From contig CACMYX010000004.1 of NCBI GenBank assembly GCA_902618015.1, positions 1 to 64,000 of the forward strand: a stretch of DNA of 64,000 nucleotides, read 5' to 3'. How positions within the stretch are numbered: position 1 is the stretch's first letter; each line of letters opens with the position of its first letter. The DNA comes from an uncultured Alphaproteobacteria bacterium. Lineage in GTDB: Bacteria > Pseudomonadota > Alphaproteobacteria > HIMB59 > GCA-002718135. Shown one piece after another: positions 44,233-52,375 of this stretch. The notes beneath the pieces were generated by a model, which worked only from the letters and a program-made list of their open reading frames with translations, ran no database searches and was not told the origin of the DNA. Both the position numbers and the translations under genes were made by a program.

Positions 44233-45228
44233 ATGAAAATTATAAAATTATTTTTAATCACAATTTTTCTTCTTCCAGTTTCTATGCATGCATATGCTGC
44301 TCCAACTGGACAAGATCTTGGTGACAAATGGTGCTCAGACGTAAAAATGCATTTCTATGCTGGCGGTCCTGAGGCTGGTGGCTTTGCTGGAATAGTTGCA
44401 GCAGGAGCAATGAATGCAATAAGAGATACGGGCGCAGATGCTGAAATTATTTACTCAGAATGGGATTTTGAAAAAATGGTCCGTCAACTTAGAGAATCAG
44501 TTGGACTTGGAGTAGATGCTATTGCAATGATGGGGCATCCTGGCGATGAAGCGCTAATGCCTTTAGCAAAACAAGCTGCTGAAAAAGGTATTCTAATGAC
44601 ATATCAAAACGTTGATCCATCAGGTGTAAGAGCAAAATTTGGTGGCGGATACGTAGGAGCAAATTTAGCAACTCAAGGTAAAGCTCTTGCAAGAGAAGCA
44701 ATTAGGCAATTTGGTTTCAAAGCTGGAGATCACGCTATAGTAATGGTTCCTATTGGAGATTACGCTAGAGCTCAAAGAGAAGATGGTGCAAGAATCATAT
44801 TTGAAGAACACGGAATGACAGTTACTGTTCTTGATGGACAACCAGCTTATGCTTCAGATCCGAATATGACTATCCCAGTTTTCTCAGCAGCGTTAAATGC
44901 AAATCCTGAAACAAAAGTAATTGTTCACTCTGGAAGTGATGTAATGAATGTTGCAGAAGGTATTGCCAAAGCTGCTGGTTATGGACCAAATGAGTTACTT
45001 CAAATTGGATTTGATACTAGCCCACAAATTATGTCGGCGTTTGAAAAAGGATATGTTCATCTAACATCTGATCAACAACCTTTCCTTCAAGGGTATCTTC
45101 CAGTGTTATCACTTTGTCAAACAGCTGTACTTGGTACTGGAGCAATAAACCAAGATACTGGTGCAGGATTTGTTGATACAAATAACTATCAAGCTGTTAA
45201 AGCTCTTGCTGATGCAGGCTTAAGATAG
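44233..45228 (+). CDS. Ribose/fructose-type ABC sugar-binding protein
   Basis: The 331-residue periplasmic protein starts at 44233 behind GGGAGGAATT, with a signal peptide (MKIIKLFLITIFLLPVSMHAYA). The ATG at 44221 lies inside this ribosome binding site region and is not needed. The fold is the type-I periplasmic binding protein (LacI-like): VKMHFYAGGPEAGGFAGIV, GVDAIAMMGHPGDEALMPL and YVGANLATQGKALAREA, then the C-terminal QGYLPVLSLCQTAVLGTG. It feeds the ATPase and permease that follow. The branch is that of ribose, fructose and xylose importers. The actual sugar is unknown, and thuA/thuB downstream suggest a disaccharide or polyol route. Confidence 0.9.
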   Translation: MKIIKLFLITIFLLPVSMHAYAAPTGQDLGDKWCSDVKMHFYAGGPEAGGFAGIVAAGAMNAIRDTGADAEIIYSEWDFEKMVRQLRESVGLGVDAIAMMGHPGDEALMPLAKQAAEKGILMTYQNVDPSGVRAKFGGGYVGANLATQGKALAREAIRQFGFKAGDHAIVMVPIGDYARAQREDGARIIFEEHGMTVTVLDGQPAYASDPNMTIPVFSAALNANPETKVIVHSGSDVMNVAEGIAKAAGYGPNELLQIGFDTSPQIMSAFEKGYVHLTSDQQPFLQGYLPVLSLCQTAVLGTGAINQDTGAGFVDTNNYQAVKALADAGLR

Positions 45229-45238
45229 GTAAATATAT

Positions 45239-45264
45239 TGCTAACCCATTTTAATGGGTTAGCA
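45239..45264 (+). other. Intra-operon hairpin after the sugar-binding protein gene
   Basis: TGCTAACCCA and TGGGTTAGCA form a perfect ten-pair stem with loop TTTTAA, ten bases after the stop and eleven bases before the ATPase start. No T run follows. It occupies the same place as hairpins after the two other sugar-binding protein genes in this window and may protect the upstream mRNA or lower expression of the downstream genes. Confidence 0.75.
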
Positions 45265-45275
45265 TTTCAAAATTT

Positions 45276-46022
45276 ATGGAAAATATCATTGAATTAGATA
45301 ATGTTACAAAAAGATTTGGCGGTATTACTGCTCTAAACAAAGCGTCATTAAAAGTAACCAGGGGTGAAGTTGTAGGTTTAATTGGTGATAATGGCGCAGG
45401 TAAATCAACATTAATTAAAACACTAGTAGGTGTTTATAGTCCTGACGAAGGTGATATACTTATAAGAGGAAAAAAAGTAAATGCTTGGAATGCACTCAAG
45501 GCTAGAGAGTCTGGTATAGAAACTGTTTTTCAAGATAGAGCTTTAACTCCACAACAATCGATAGTTAAAAATATTTTTATGGGTAAGGAACTTCGATATC
45601 CATTTGGTTTTATAAAAGAAAAAGAACAAATTTTTGAAGCAAATAGATTAATTAGAGAAATAGGTTTTACATCAAAATTAATTAATGCTGAATCTCCAGT
45701 TGGAAATTTATCTGGAGGTGAAAGACAAGGCGTAGCAATTGCAAGAGCAATTTATAATAAAGCAGAATTAATTGTTCTTGATGAGCCAACAAATAACTTA
45801 TCTCTTAATGAAACACAGAAAGTTTTTGATTTTGTCTTAAATGTAAAAAAATCAAATAGATCTGTTCTATTTATTGGTCATAATATTTATCATGTATACG
45901 ACATATCAGATAGATTTGTAATTTTAGATAGAGGAGAAGTCGTTCATCAACTCAATAAGAATGACATATCTACTCCAGAAGAACTCATGAAAATAATGAG
46001 AGATACTATAGGAGCACACTAA
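45276..46022 (+). CDS. Sugar ABC transporter ATPase, single-domain (FrcA type)
   Basis: The 248-residue protein is one ABC ATPase domain: Walker A GLIGDNGAGKSTLIKTL, the Q-loop TVFQDRALTPQQS, the signature NLSGGERQGVAIARAIYN, and Walker B LIVLDEPTNNLSLNE. Ribose-type importers usually have a two-domain ATPase (RbsA), so this single-domain form is closest to FrcA of fructose importers. Stop and permease start share a base (TAATG). Confidence 0.92.
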   Translation: MENIIELDNVTKRFGGITALNKASLKVTRGEVVGLIGDNGAGKSTLIKTLVGVYSPDEGDILIRGKKVNAWNALKARESGIETVFQDRALTPQQSIVKNIFMGKELRYPFGFIKEKEQIFEANRLIREIGFTSKLINAESPVGNLSGGERQGVAIARAIYNKAELIVLDEPTNNLSLNETQKVFDFVLNVKKSNRSVLFIGHNIYHVYDISDRFVILDRGEVVHQLNKNDISTPEELMKIMRDTIGAH

Positions 46023-46996
46023 TGAGCAATAATAATTCATATTTAAGTAATTACTTTCACAGAAATGGAAGAGCTTTAGGAAGCATTGGATATTTTGTAC
46101 TTTTAATGGTAATTTTTTTAGTAGGTGCACCAGAAGCTTGGATAAGGCCTAACCTTCATCAATCAGTATTTGTAATGATGCCAACTTTGATATTTTTAAC
46201 TATACCATTAGTTTTTCTAGTTGCATCTGGTGAAATAGATCTTTCCTTTGCTTCTACTTACGCTGTAGCAGCTTACGTATTTGCTTTACTTGTTAAAAAT
46301 GGAGTTGATCCAGCTATTTGTTTAGTACTTGGTATTTTTACTGGAGCAGCTATTGGTGCTCTCGTTGGAACATTAATTGTTGTATTTAGACTTTCCTCTC
46401 TTGTTGCGTCTCTTGGAGTATTATTTTTACTGAGAGGTGTAATTCTCTTATTATCTAACAGCAGATCAATTACGATTATGGAAATAGATAGTCACTGGAT
46501 CTACCCTCTTTTAGTTGGAAATTTTTATGGCTTCCCAATGCAAATTTTTTGGGCAGCAATATTTGTAATTTTTTGCTATTATTTTTTTAACAAACATGTT
46601 TTTGGTATTCATATTCAGCATGTAGGAGATAATTCTGTTAGCGCAGAACAGATGGGTATTAATGTAAATGCCGTTAAGATTAAAGCATTCATGTTTGTAG
46701 GTATTGGCTCTGCTATTGGTGGAATTTTTACAACAATGATTACTTATACATTTTTCCCTACTCAAGGATTTGGTTATTTATTGCTTGCTCTAGCAGCTGT
46801 TTTTGTTGGCGGCACTCCTTACTGGGGAGGGTTAGGAACTATTATTGGAGCAGTTTTTGGCGTTGGTATAATTGCCTATATGGAAATAGGAATTATTGCC
46901 ATTGGCTGGAGTGGTGAGTGGAGACAATTCTTTAACGGATTAATCATATTACTAGCATTACTAGGACATCGGTTACACGGAGAAAGAGTTAGATAG
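46022..46996 (+). CDS. Sugar ABC transporter permease (RbsC/FrcC type)
   Basis: The 324-residue inner-membrane protein has 8-10 helices and the family blocks PLVFLVASGEIDLSFASTYAVAAY, LIVVFRLSSLVASLGVLFLLRGV and VGDNSVSAEQMGINV, then VFVGGTPYWGGLGTIIGAVFGVG. It is co-translated with the ATPase gene. With the binding protein it forms a complete importer. Confidence 0.93.
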   Translation: MSNNNSYLSNYFHRNGRALGSIGYFVLLMVIFLVGAPEAWIRPNLHQSVFVMMPTLIFLTIPLVFLVASGEIDLSFASTYAVAAYVFALLVKNGVDPAICLVLGIFTGAAIGALVGTLIVVFRLSSLVASLGVLFLLRGVILLLSNSRSITIMEIDSHWIYPLLVGNFYGFPMQIFWAAIFVIFCYYFFNKHVFGIHIQHVGDNSVSAEQMGINVNAVKIKAFMFVGIGSAIGGIFTTMITYTFFPTQGFGYLLLALAAVFVGGTPYWGGLGTIIGAVFGVGIIAYMEIGIIAIGWSGEWRQFFNGLIILLALLGHRLHGERVR

Positions 46997-47002
46997 TACT
47001 TG

Positions 47003-47785
47003 ATGACTAATATTATAATTTGGAATGAAAATATTCATGAAGTAGAAAATGAAGAAGTTAAAAAAATTTATCCCAAAGGTATTCATGGCTGCATAAAAGA
47101 TTTTTTATCAACTGATAATAGTTTAAAAATTAAAACCGCTACGCTTAAAGAAGATCAAAATGGATTAAGTGAGGAATTGTTAAAAAATTGTGATGTTGTT
47201 ATTTGGTGGGGGCACAAAGCCCATGACGAAGTATTAGATAGTTCAGTTGATTTAGTACAACGACGAGTTCTTGAAGGAATGGGCTTGATAGTATTACATT
47301 CCGGACATCATTCTAAGATATTTAAAAGATTAATGGGTACTAATTGCAATTTAACCTGGAGAGAATACGGTGAAAAAGAAAGATTATGGGTATGCAATCC
47401 TGGTCATCCTATCTGTGATGGTTTAGAGCCACATTTTGAACTAGAAATGGAAGAAATGTATGGTGAGCCTTTTCAGGTTCCATCTCCAGATGAAACACTT
47501 TTTACTAGTTGGTTTGAAGGAGGAGAAACTTTTAGATCAGGATTATTATATAGAAGAGGAAATGGTCAAATATTTTATTTTCGACCAGGTCATGAAGCAT
47601 ATCCAACTTATCATAATATTAATGTGCAAATTGTAATTAAAAATGCAATACATTTTGTAAAACAGAAAAATAAAGTTTTGTGGGAAGATATACATTCTCC
47701 TACTCCAAAAAGTAATAGACCAAAACCTATTGAAAAGATTAGTAAGAAAGGTTTTAGTGTAGGACATCCAACAGAAGAAAAATAA
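47003..47785 (+). CDS. thuA: ThuA-like trehalose-utilisation protein
   Basis: The start at 47003 gives 260 residues. The protein has the ThuA family pattern with a glutamine-amidotransferase-like fold: NIIIWNENIHEVENEEVKKIYPKGIHG, DVVIWWGHKAHDEV, GLIVLHSGHHSKIFKRLMGT and GNGQIFYFRPGHEAYPTYHN. In Sinorhizobium, ThuA and ThuB act on trehalose or maltitol through 3-keto intermediates. The gene ends two bases before a thuB-like gene, and both follow the ribose/fructose-type importer. Confidence 0.9.
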   Translation: MTNIIIWNENIHEVENEEVKKIYPKGIHGCIKDFLSTDNSLKIKTATLKEDQNGLSEELLKNCDVVIWWGHKAHDEVLDSSVDLVQRRVLEGMGLIVLHSGHHSKIFKRLMGTNCNLTWREYGEKERLWVCNPGHPICDGLEPHFELEMEEMYGEPFQVPSPDETLFTSWFEGGETFRSGLLYRRGNGQIFYFRPGHEAYPTYHNINVQIVIKNAIHFVKQKNKVLWEDIHSPTPKSNRPKPIEKISKKGFSVGHPTEEK

Positions 47786-47786
47786 A

Positions 47787-48842
47787 ATGAAAATTGGCAT
47801 TGTTGGAACAGGAAATATCTCTTCAAGGCATCTTGATGAATTTAACAATATGCCAAATGTCAATGTTGAAGCTGTTTGTGATACAAATCAAAAAAATTTA
47901 GAAATATTTTTATCAAATAACAAAGGTTCAGATATCAGAGGTTATTTGAGTTTAGAAGAAATGCTTGAAAAAGAAAAAACTTTTGATGGTATTAGCAACA
48001 CAACGCCTGATAAGTTTCATAAAGAGACTACACTGCAAATTTTAAAAAGAGGTTATAATGTTTTTTGTGAAAAACCACTTGCTGAAAATTATAGTGATGC
48101 AAAAGATATGTTAAATGCAGCAGTTCAATCTAAAAAAATTAATATGGTTAATTTTACTTATAGGGAATCAAGTGCATATCAAAGATTAGTTGAAATATTA
48201 AAATCTGGAGAAATAGGAAATCCTAGACATGTTAGTGCTTGTTATTACCAATCTTGGCTTACAAGTAATAAATGGGGTGATTGGAGAGAGGAAGACAAAT
48301 GGCTGTGGAGACTATCAACGAAACATGGAAGTAACGGTGCTTTAGGAGATACAGGTGTTCATATTTTTGATTTTGCTGTTAATGCTGTAGGTGACATAAA
48401 AGAAATATGTACTGATTTAAAAACTTACTTCGATAAAGGAAATAAAATAAAAGAATATACTTTAGATGCTAATGATGGTTTCAATTCATTGGTTAGATTT
48501 GAAAATGGAGCTATCGGTACAATAACTAATACAAGATATGCAACTGGACATGCAAACTCTTTAATTCTAGAAGTATTTTGTACAAAAGGTGCTTTAAAAG
48601 TTGAACTAGATGAGGAAAGGACTAAGTGGTCTACATTGCATATTTGTATTGACGAAAATATCAATAAAATGGCTTGGGATACAATTGAATGTCCAAAAAC
48701 TCCAAGTAATTATCAAAACTTTATAGAGTCAATAAAAACAAACTTGAATATGCAGCCCGATTTTTATCAAGGTGCAAAAATTCAAAATATAATTGATAAA
48801 TGTATAGAAAGTAATGAAATTGGAAGATGGGTTGACGTTTAG
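47787..48842 (+). CDS. thuB: Gfo/Idh/MocA family oxidoreductase (ThuB-like)
   Basis: The 351-residue protein begins with the Rossmann block KIGIVGTGNISSRHLDEF and has the EKPL motif in YNVFCEKPLAENYSDA (catalytic Lys). The second domain contains LGDTGVHIFDFAVNAVGD (His). Such enzymes oxidise or reduce sugars and cyclitols with NAD(P). Its place directly after thuA supports a ThuB-like role in 3-keto-sugar formation, but the family is broad and this is inference from context. Confidence 0.85.
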   Translation: MKIGIVGTGNISSRHLDEFNNMPNVNVEAVCDTNQKNLEIFLSNNKGSDIRGYLSLEEMLEKEKTFDGISNTTPDKFHKETTLQILKRGYNVFCEKPLAENYSDAKDMLNAAVQSKKINMVNFTYRESSAYQRLVEILKSGEIGNPRHVSACYYQSWLTSNKWGDWREEDKWLWRLSTKHGSNGALGDTGVHIFDFAVNAVGDIKEICTDLKTYFDKGNKIKEYTLDANDGFNSLVRFENGAIGTITNTRYATGHANSLILEVFCTKGALKVELDEERTKWSTLHICIDENINKMAWDTIECPKTPSNYQNFIESIKTNLNMQPDFYQGAKIQNIIDKCIESNEIGRWVDV

Positions 48843-48903
48843 TGAGACAAAATAGTTAATATTTTTCTTTTAAATCTCATAATAGTTTTATAAAGGAAAT
48901 TAC

Positions 48904-49899
48904 ATGTCAGAAAAATTAGATAATGTTGATGACAAATGGTTTAGAGCCGAAATAAGTAAAAAAGATCTTAAAGAGTTATCAAAAAAAAGTGATTTAAAAG
49001 GATTACAGCATGTAACTATATATTTTATTCTTTTATTTATTTTTGGATATATGTCCGTAGCTACCTGGGGAACATGGTGGACAGTTTTATGGTTATGGCT
49101 TTACGGTGTTCTATTTTATTCAAGTAACCCAATCTGGCATGAATGTGGACATAGAACTGCATTTAAATCAAAATTTTTAAATGAATTTTTTTATCAAATT
49201 GGTTCTTTTATGACTGACTTTGAACCAACTAGATGGACTTGGAGTCATTTTAGACACCATAGCAATACCTCTTCTGTTGCTGACCCTCATGATTTTGAAG
49301 CAGCATTGTTCCATGAATATCCAAGTCTAAAAAGTTTCCTATTTAGTTTTGCTCCATTTTATGAACTTATTAAGTTCAAGGACTCCTTTAAATTTGAAAC
49401 CATCAAGCATGCGTTAGGAATGACAACACCTGTTATGAAGGAATGTATTCCTCAAGATGAGATTTGGAAATGTCGTCTTATTTCAAGAATACATGTTTCT
49501 TTATGGATCGCCTCTTTTGCTCTATCATTTTATTTAATGAACCCTCTTCCTGCATTATTAATATTTTTTCCTAGGTACTGGGGCAACATTGTTAACATAT
49601 TTAATATGACTCAACACATAGGGCTGCCAGAAGATATAAAAGATCATAGGTTCACAACTAGATCTGTACGTTTTAATCCTATATTTAGTTTTTTATATTG
49701 GCACATGGAATATCACGTAGAGCATCATATGTTTCCTTCCGTTCCGTCATACAACTTACCTAAGTTGAGTAATTTAATTAAAGATCAATTACCAAAAGCT
49801 AATTCTAGTTTGTATGATGCCTATAAGGAAATAATTCCAGCAATAATAAAACAACATAAAGATAACAGTTATTTTATTCAAAAAGAAATTGCTTCCTAA
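48904..49899 (+). CDS. Membrane fatty acid desaturase-type di-iron protein (copy 2)
   Basis: The 331-residue protein is a clear paralogue of the one at 41668. Both share a start of the form DKWFRAEISKKDLKELSKKSD, the boxes IWHECGHRTAF and WSHFRHHSNTSS and the end MEYHVEHHMFPSVPSYNLP. Sequence in the N-terminal membrane part is less alike. The ribosome binding site is AAAGGAAATTAC. Substrate is unknown. Confidence 0.88.
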   Translation: MSEKLDNVDDKWFRAEISKKDLKELSKKSDLKGLQHVTIYFILLFIFGYMSVATWGTWWTVLWLWLYGVLFYSSNPIWHECGHRTAFKSKFLNEFFYQIGSFMTDFEPTRWTWSHFRHHSNTSSVADPHDFEAALFHEYPSLKSFLFSFAPFYELIKFKDSFKFETIKHALGMTTPVMKECIPQDEIWKCRLISRIHVSLWIASFALSFYLMNPLPALLIFFPRYWGNIVNIFNMTQHIGLPEDIKDHRFTTRSVRFNPIFSFLYWHMEYHVEHHMFPSVPSYNLPKLSNLIKDQLPKANSSLYDAYKEIIPAIIKQHKDNSYFIQKEIAS

Positions 49900-49910
49900 T
49901 ATAAGTATAG

Positions 49911-50936
49911 TTACAATTTTTTTACTGAATCTCTATCAATAATCGTAGGCTTAGCTATATAAAAATTATTTTTAGTATCATTACCATTCTTACTCATTAA
50001 TAACTTTACTGCATTGTAACCTAAGTCTTCTGTAGGATGAGAAATTGAAGTTATTTTTGGTGTAATTAAATTACTTACTATTAAACTATCATACGTAATA
50101 AGAGAAATGTCATGACCAATTTTTATTTTAAGATCATTACACGCACGTATTGCGCCTGCCGCAATATATTCAGTACAACATATAATAGCAGTAACTTTTT
50201 TATTTTTTAACAATTTTCTTGTAACTTCCTCGCTTAACAATGAATCATTTTTGGGTATTTCAATATATACGTTTTTATCAAAACTAATTTTATATTTTTT
50301 TATTTCACTAAAATAAGTTTTCATTCTTTGATAAGCAAAATTAAATTTTTTATTAATATTTATGAATGCAATTTTTTCATGATTTTTTTTTATTAAGTGA
50401 TCAAAAATAATTTGCATACTTTTATGATTATCTAGATCTACCCATGAATAATTTTTTAAATTTTGTGTTCTTCCCCAAGCTACAAAATTAACTTTATTTT
50501 TTTTTAAAAGTGGTATCCTGCTATCATTAATTCTTAAATTATTTATAATGATATTCCTTACCTTTTGCTCTACAATAAGTTTTTCATATAAAGATTTTTC
50601 TTCATTTTGACTTCTTGCCATGAGCATTGACAACTGAATATTATTTTTTGAAAGATTAGAATACATTCCTGATAAAAATTGAATAAATGAAATTTGATTT
50701 AGAGGAGATGAATTTAACCCATATAATGGCAGAATGAAGCCAAGGTTCTTGGAGCTTCGTGATGCCAAATTTGCAGCATAAGGATTAGGATTATAATTAT
50801 ATTTTTCAGCAAATTTCTTAATTCTTATCTTTGTTTTTTCACTAACATCTGAATAGTCAGCTAAACCCCTTGAAACTGTCGTTATTGATAGATTAAGCTT
50901 TTTTGCCAATTCTTTAATATTCATGTTTTTTTTCAT
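49911..50936 (-). CDS. LacI-family transcriptional regulator of the agl-type operon
   Basis: The preferred start at 50936 gives MKKNMNIKELAKKLNLSITTVSRGLADYSDVS, a standard LacI helix-turn-helix at the N-terminus. A later ATG at 50924 is possible, and the ATG at 50960 would lie in the operator region and is unlikely. The rest is a sugar-binding regulator domain (FILPLYGLNSSPLNQISFIQFLSG, then GHDISLITYDSLIVSNLITPKITSISHPTEDLG). It diverges from the alpha-glucoside importer operon, with a perfect palindromic operator between them. It probably represses that operon until an imported sugar binds. Confidence 0.9.
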   Translation of the reverse strand: MKKNMNIKELAKKLNLSITTVSRGLADYSDVSEKTKIRIKKFAEKYNYNPNPYAANLASRSSKNLGFILPLYGLNSSPLNQISFIQFLSGMYSNLSKNNIQLSMLMARSQNEEKSLYEKLIVEQKVRNIIINNLRINDSRIPLLKKNKVNFVAWGRTQNLKNYSWVDLDNHKSMQIIFDHLIKKNHEKIAFININKKFNFAYQRMKTYFSEIKKYKISFDKNVYIEIPKNDSLLSEEVTRKLLKNKKVTAIICCTEYIAAGAIRACNDLKIKIGHDISLITYDSLIVSNLITPKITSISHPTEDLGYNAVKLLMSKNGNDTKNNFYIAKPTIIDRDSVKKL

Positions 50937-50953
50937 AAACCAGATAATATAAA

Positions 50954-50982
50954 TTGACAACCAAAACGTTTTGGATAATTAT
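50954..50982 (+). promoter_or_regulatory. Promoter with LacI-type operator for the agl-type operon
   Basis: A perfect -35 box TTGACA lies at 50954-50959. Seventeen bases on, AATTAT at 50977-50982 matches the -10 consensus in four of six places. The 14-base perfect palindrome CCAAAACGTTTTGG fills 50961-50974, between the two boxes. It has the central CG and symmetric arms of LacI/GalR-family operators. A repressor bound there would block RNA polymerase. The ribosome binding site GGAGG follows at 50996-51000. Confidence 0.85.
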
Positions 50983-51004
50983 TAATTATATTTATGGAGG
51001 AATT

Positions 51005-52309
51005 ATGAAAATTAAAAATTTACTAATTATACTCTCCTCATTATTTCTAAGTTTCACAGCTTATGCTGGAGGTCACAAATATTCTGGTCCAGATTTAACT
51101 GGACAAAAGGTAGTTATGTTTGGTCCTTGGTTGTCACCAGAAGATGATAATATGAGAGAAGTAGGTGCTATATTTGAAAAAGCTACTGGAGCAACTTTTG
51201 AGTATGGTGGTTCAGATAGTTTTGAACAACAAGTTATGATCGATCTAAAAGCTGGAAGTGCTGCTGATCTAGTTGTGTTTCCACAACCTGGTCTTGCTGC
51301 AAATGCAGCTGCTATGGGAGGATTAGTTCCTCTTGGAGATGATATTAAACAAATGGTTTTAGATAACTATGCTGCTGGTCAATCATGGGTTGATCTTTCA
51401 ACTTATGCCGATGAAAATGGTAATGATCAGTTTAATGCAATTTTCTTTAGAACAAATGTAAAAAGTTTGGTTTGGTATTCACCGGATAACTTTGAAGATA
51501 ATGGTTATGAAGTTCCAGGAACTATGGAAGAGTTAATTGCACTAACAAGACAAATGGCATCAGATGGAAATACTCCTTGGTGTATTGGTCTGGGTTCAGG
51601 TGCAGCAACTGGTTGGCCTGCAACTGACTGGATGGAAGATATCATGTTAAGAACACATACGCCTGATGTTTATGACATGTGGGTATCCAACGAAATGCCT
51701 TTTAATGACCCAAGAGTTATTGAAGCAATGAATTTCTTTGGAACTTTTGCGTTAAATGATAAGTTTGTAAATGGTGGATCTAAAGCAGTAGCTACTACTG
51801 ATTTTAGAGATGCTCCAAATGGACTTTTCACTTCACCTGCAGAGTGTATGATGCATAGACAAGCTAGTTTTATCCCTGCATTTTTTCCTGAAGGTGTAGA
51901 AGCTGGTGTTGATTATGATTTCTTTTATTTTCCTGCGTATGCAACTAAAGATTTGGGAACTCCTGTACTTGGAGCTGGTACATTAGTAGCTGCTACCAAT
52001 GATAACCAAGCAACAATAGAGTTCATTAAATTCTTAATGCACCCTGAGCCACATGAACTTTGGATGGGCAAAGGTGGCTTCCTAACACCTCACAAAGGCG
52101 TTGATGGAAGTAAATATGCTAGTGAAACTTTTAGAAAACTAGGTGAAATTTTAACAGGCGCAACAACGTTTAGATTTGATGCGTCAGACTTAATGCCTGG
52201 TGCTATTGGTGCTGGAACTTTCTGGACTGGTATGGTTGACTATACTAATGGAAAGTCTGCCCAAGATGTAGCAGATGCGATCCAAGATAGTTGGGACGCA
52301 ATTAAGTAA
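51005..52309 (+). CDS. aglE: Alpha-glucoside-type ABC substrate-binding protein (AglE-like)
   Basis: The start at 51005 follows GGAGGAATT and gives a signal peptide (MKIKNLLIILSSLFLSFTAYAGG). The 434-residue protein has the AglE-type family 1 binding pattern: GPDLTGQKVVMFGPWLSPEDDNM, FEYGGSDSFEQQVMIDLKAGSAADLVVFPQPG, SLVWYSPDNFEDNGYEVP and CIGLGSGAATGWPATDWMEDIML. It is periplasmic and probably binds alpha-glucosides such as maltose, sucrose or trehalose. No alpha-glucosidase gene is in this operon. Confidence 0.92.
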   Translation: MKIKNLLIILSSLFLSFTAYAGGHKYSGPDLTGQKVVMFGPWLSPEDDNMREVGAIFEKATGATFEYGGSDSFEQQVMIDLKAGSAADLVVFPQPGLAANAAAMGGLVPLGDDIKQMVLDNYAAGQSWVDLSTYADENGNDQFNAIFFRTNVKSLVWYSPDNFEDNGYEVPGTMEELIALTRQMASDGNTPWCIGLGSGAATGWPATDWMEDIMLRTHTPDVYDMWVSNEMPFNDPRVIEAMNFFGTFALNDKFVNGGSKAVATTDFRDAPNGLFTSPAECMMHRQASFIPAFFPEGVEAGVDYDFFYFPAYATKDLGTPVLGAGTLVAATNDNQATIEFIKFLMHPEPHELWMGKGGFLTPHKGVDGSKYASETFRKLGEILTGATTFRFDASDLMPGAIGAGTFWTGMVDYTNGKSAQDVADAIQDSWDAIK

Positions 52310-52321
52310 CTTTTCAATTAT

Positions 52322-52354
52322 AAACAGGCGAACAATTAACTTGTTCGCCTGTTT
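52322..52354 (+). terminator. Strong hairpin with T run between aglE- and aglF-type genes
   Basis: AAACAGGCGAACAA and TTGTTCGCCTGTTT form a perfect 14-pair stem with the loop TTAAC, followed by a run of T. It is the most stable structure in the operon. It looks like an intrinsic terminator that lets only part of the transcripts continue into the permease genes, so that the binding protein is made in excess. Confidence 0.85.
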
Positions 52355-52375
52355 TTTTTATATATTTAATCACTA

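Noticed and set aside
46511-46765. Minus-strand frame opposite the sugar permease
   Set aside because: It overlaps a well-supported permease gene and has no features of its own.
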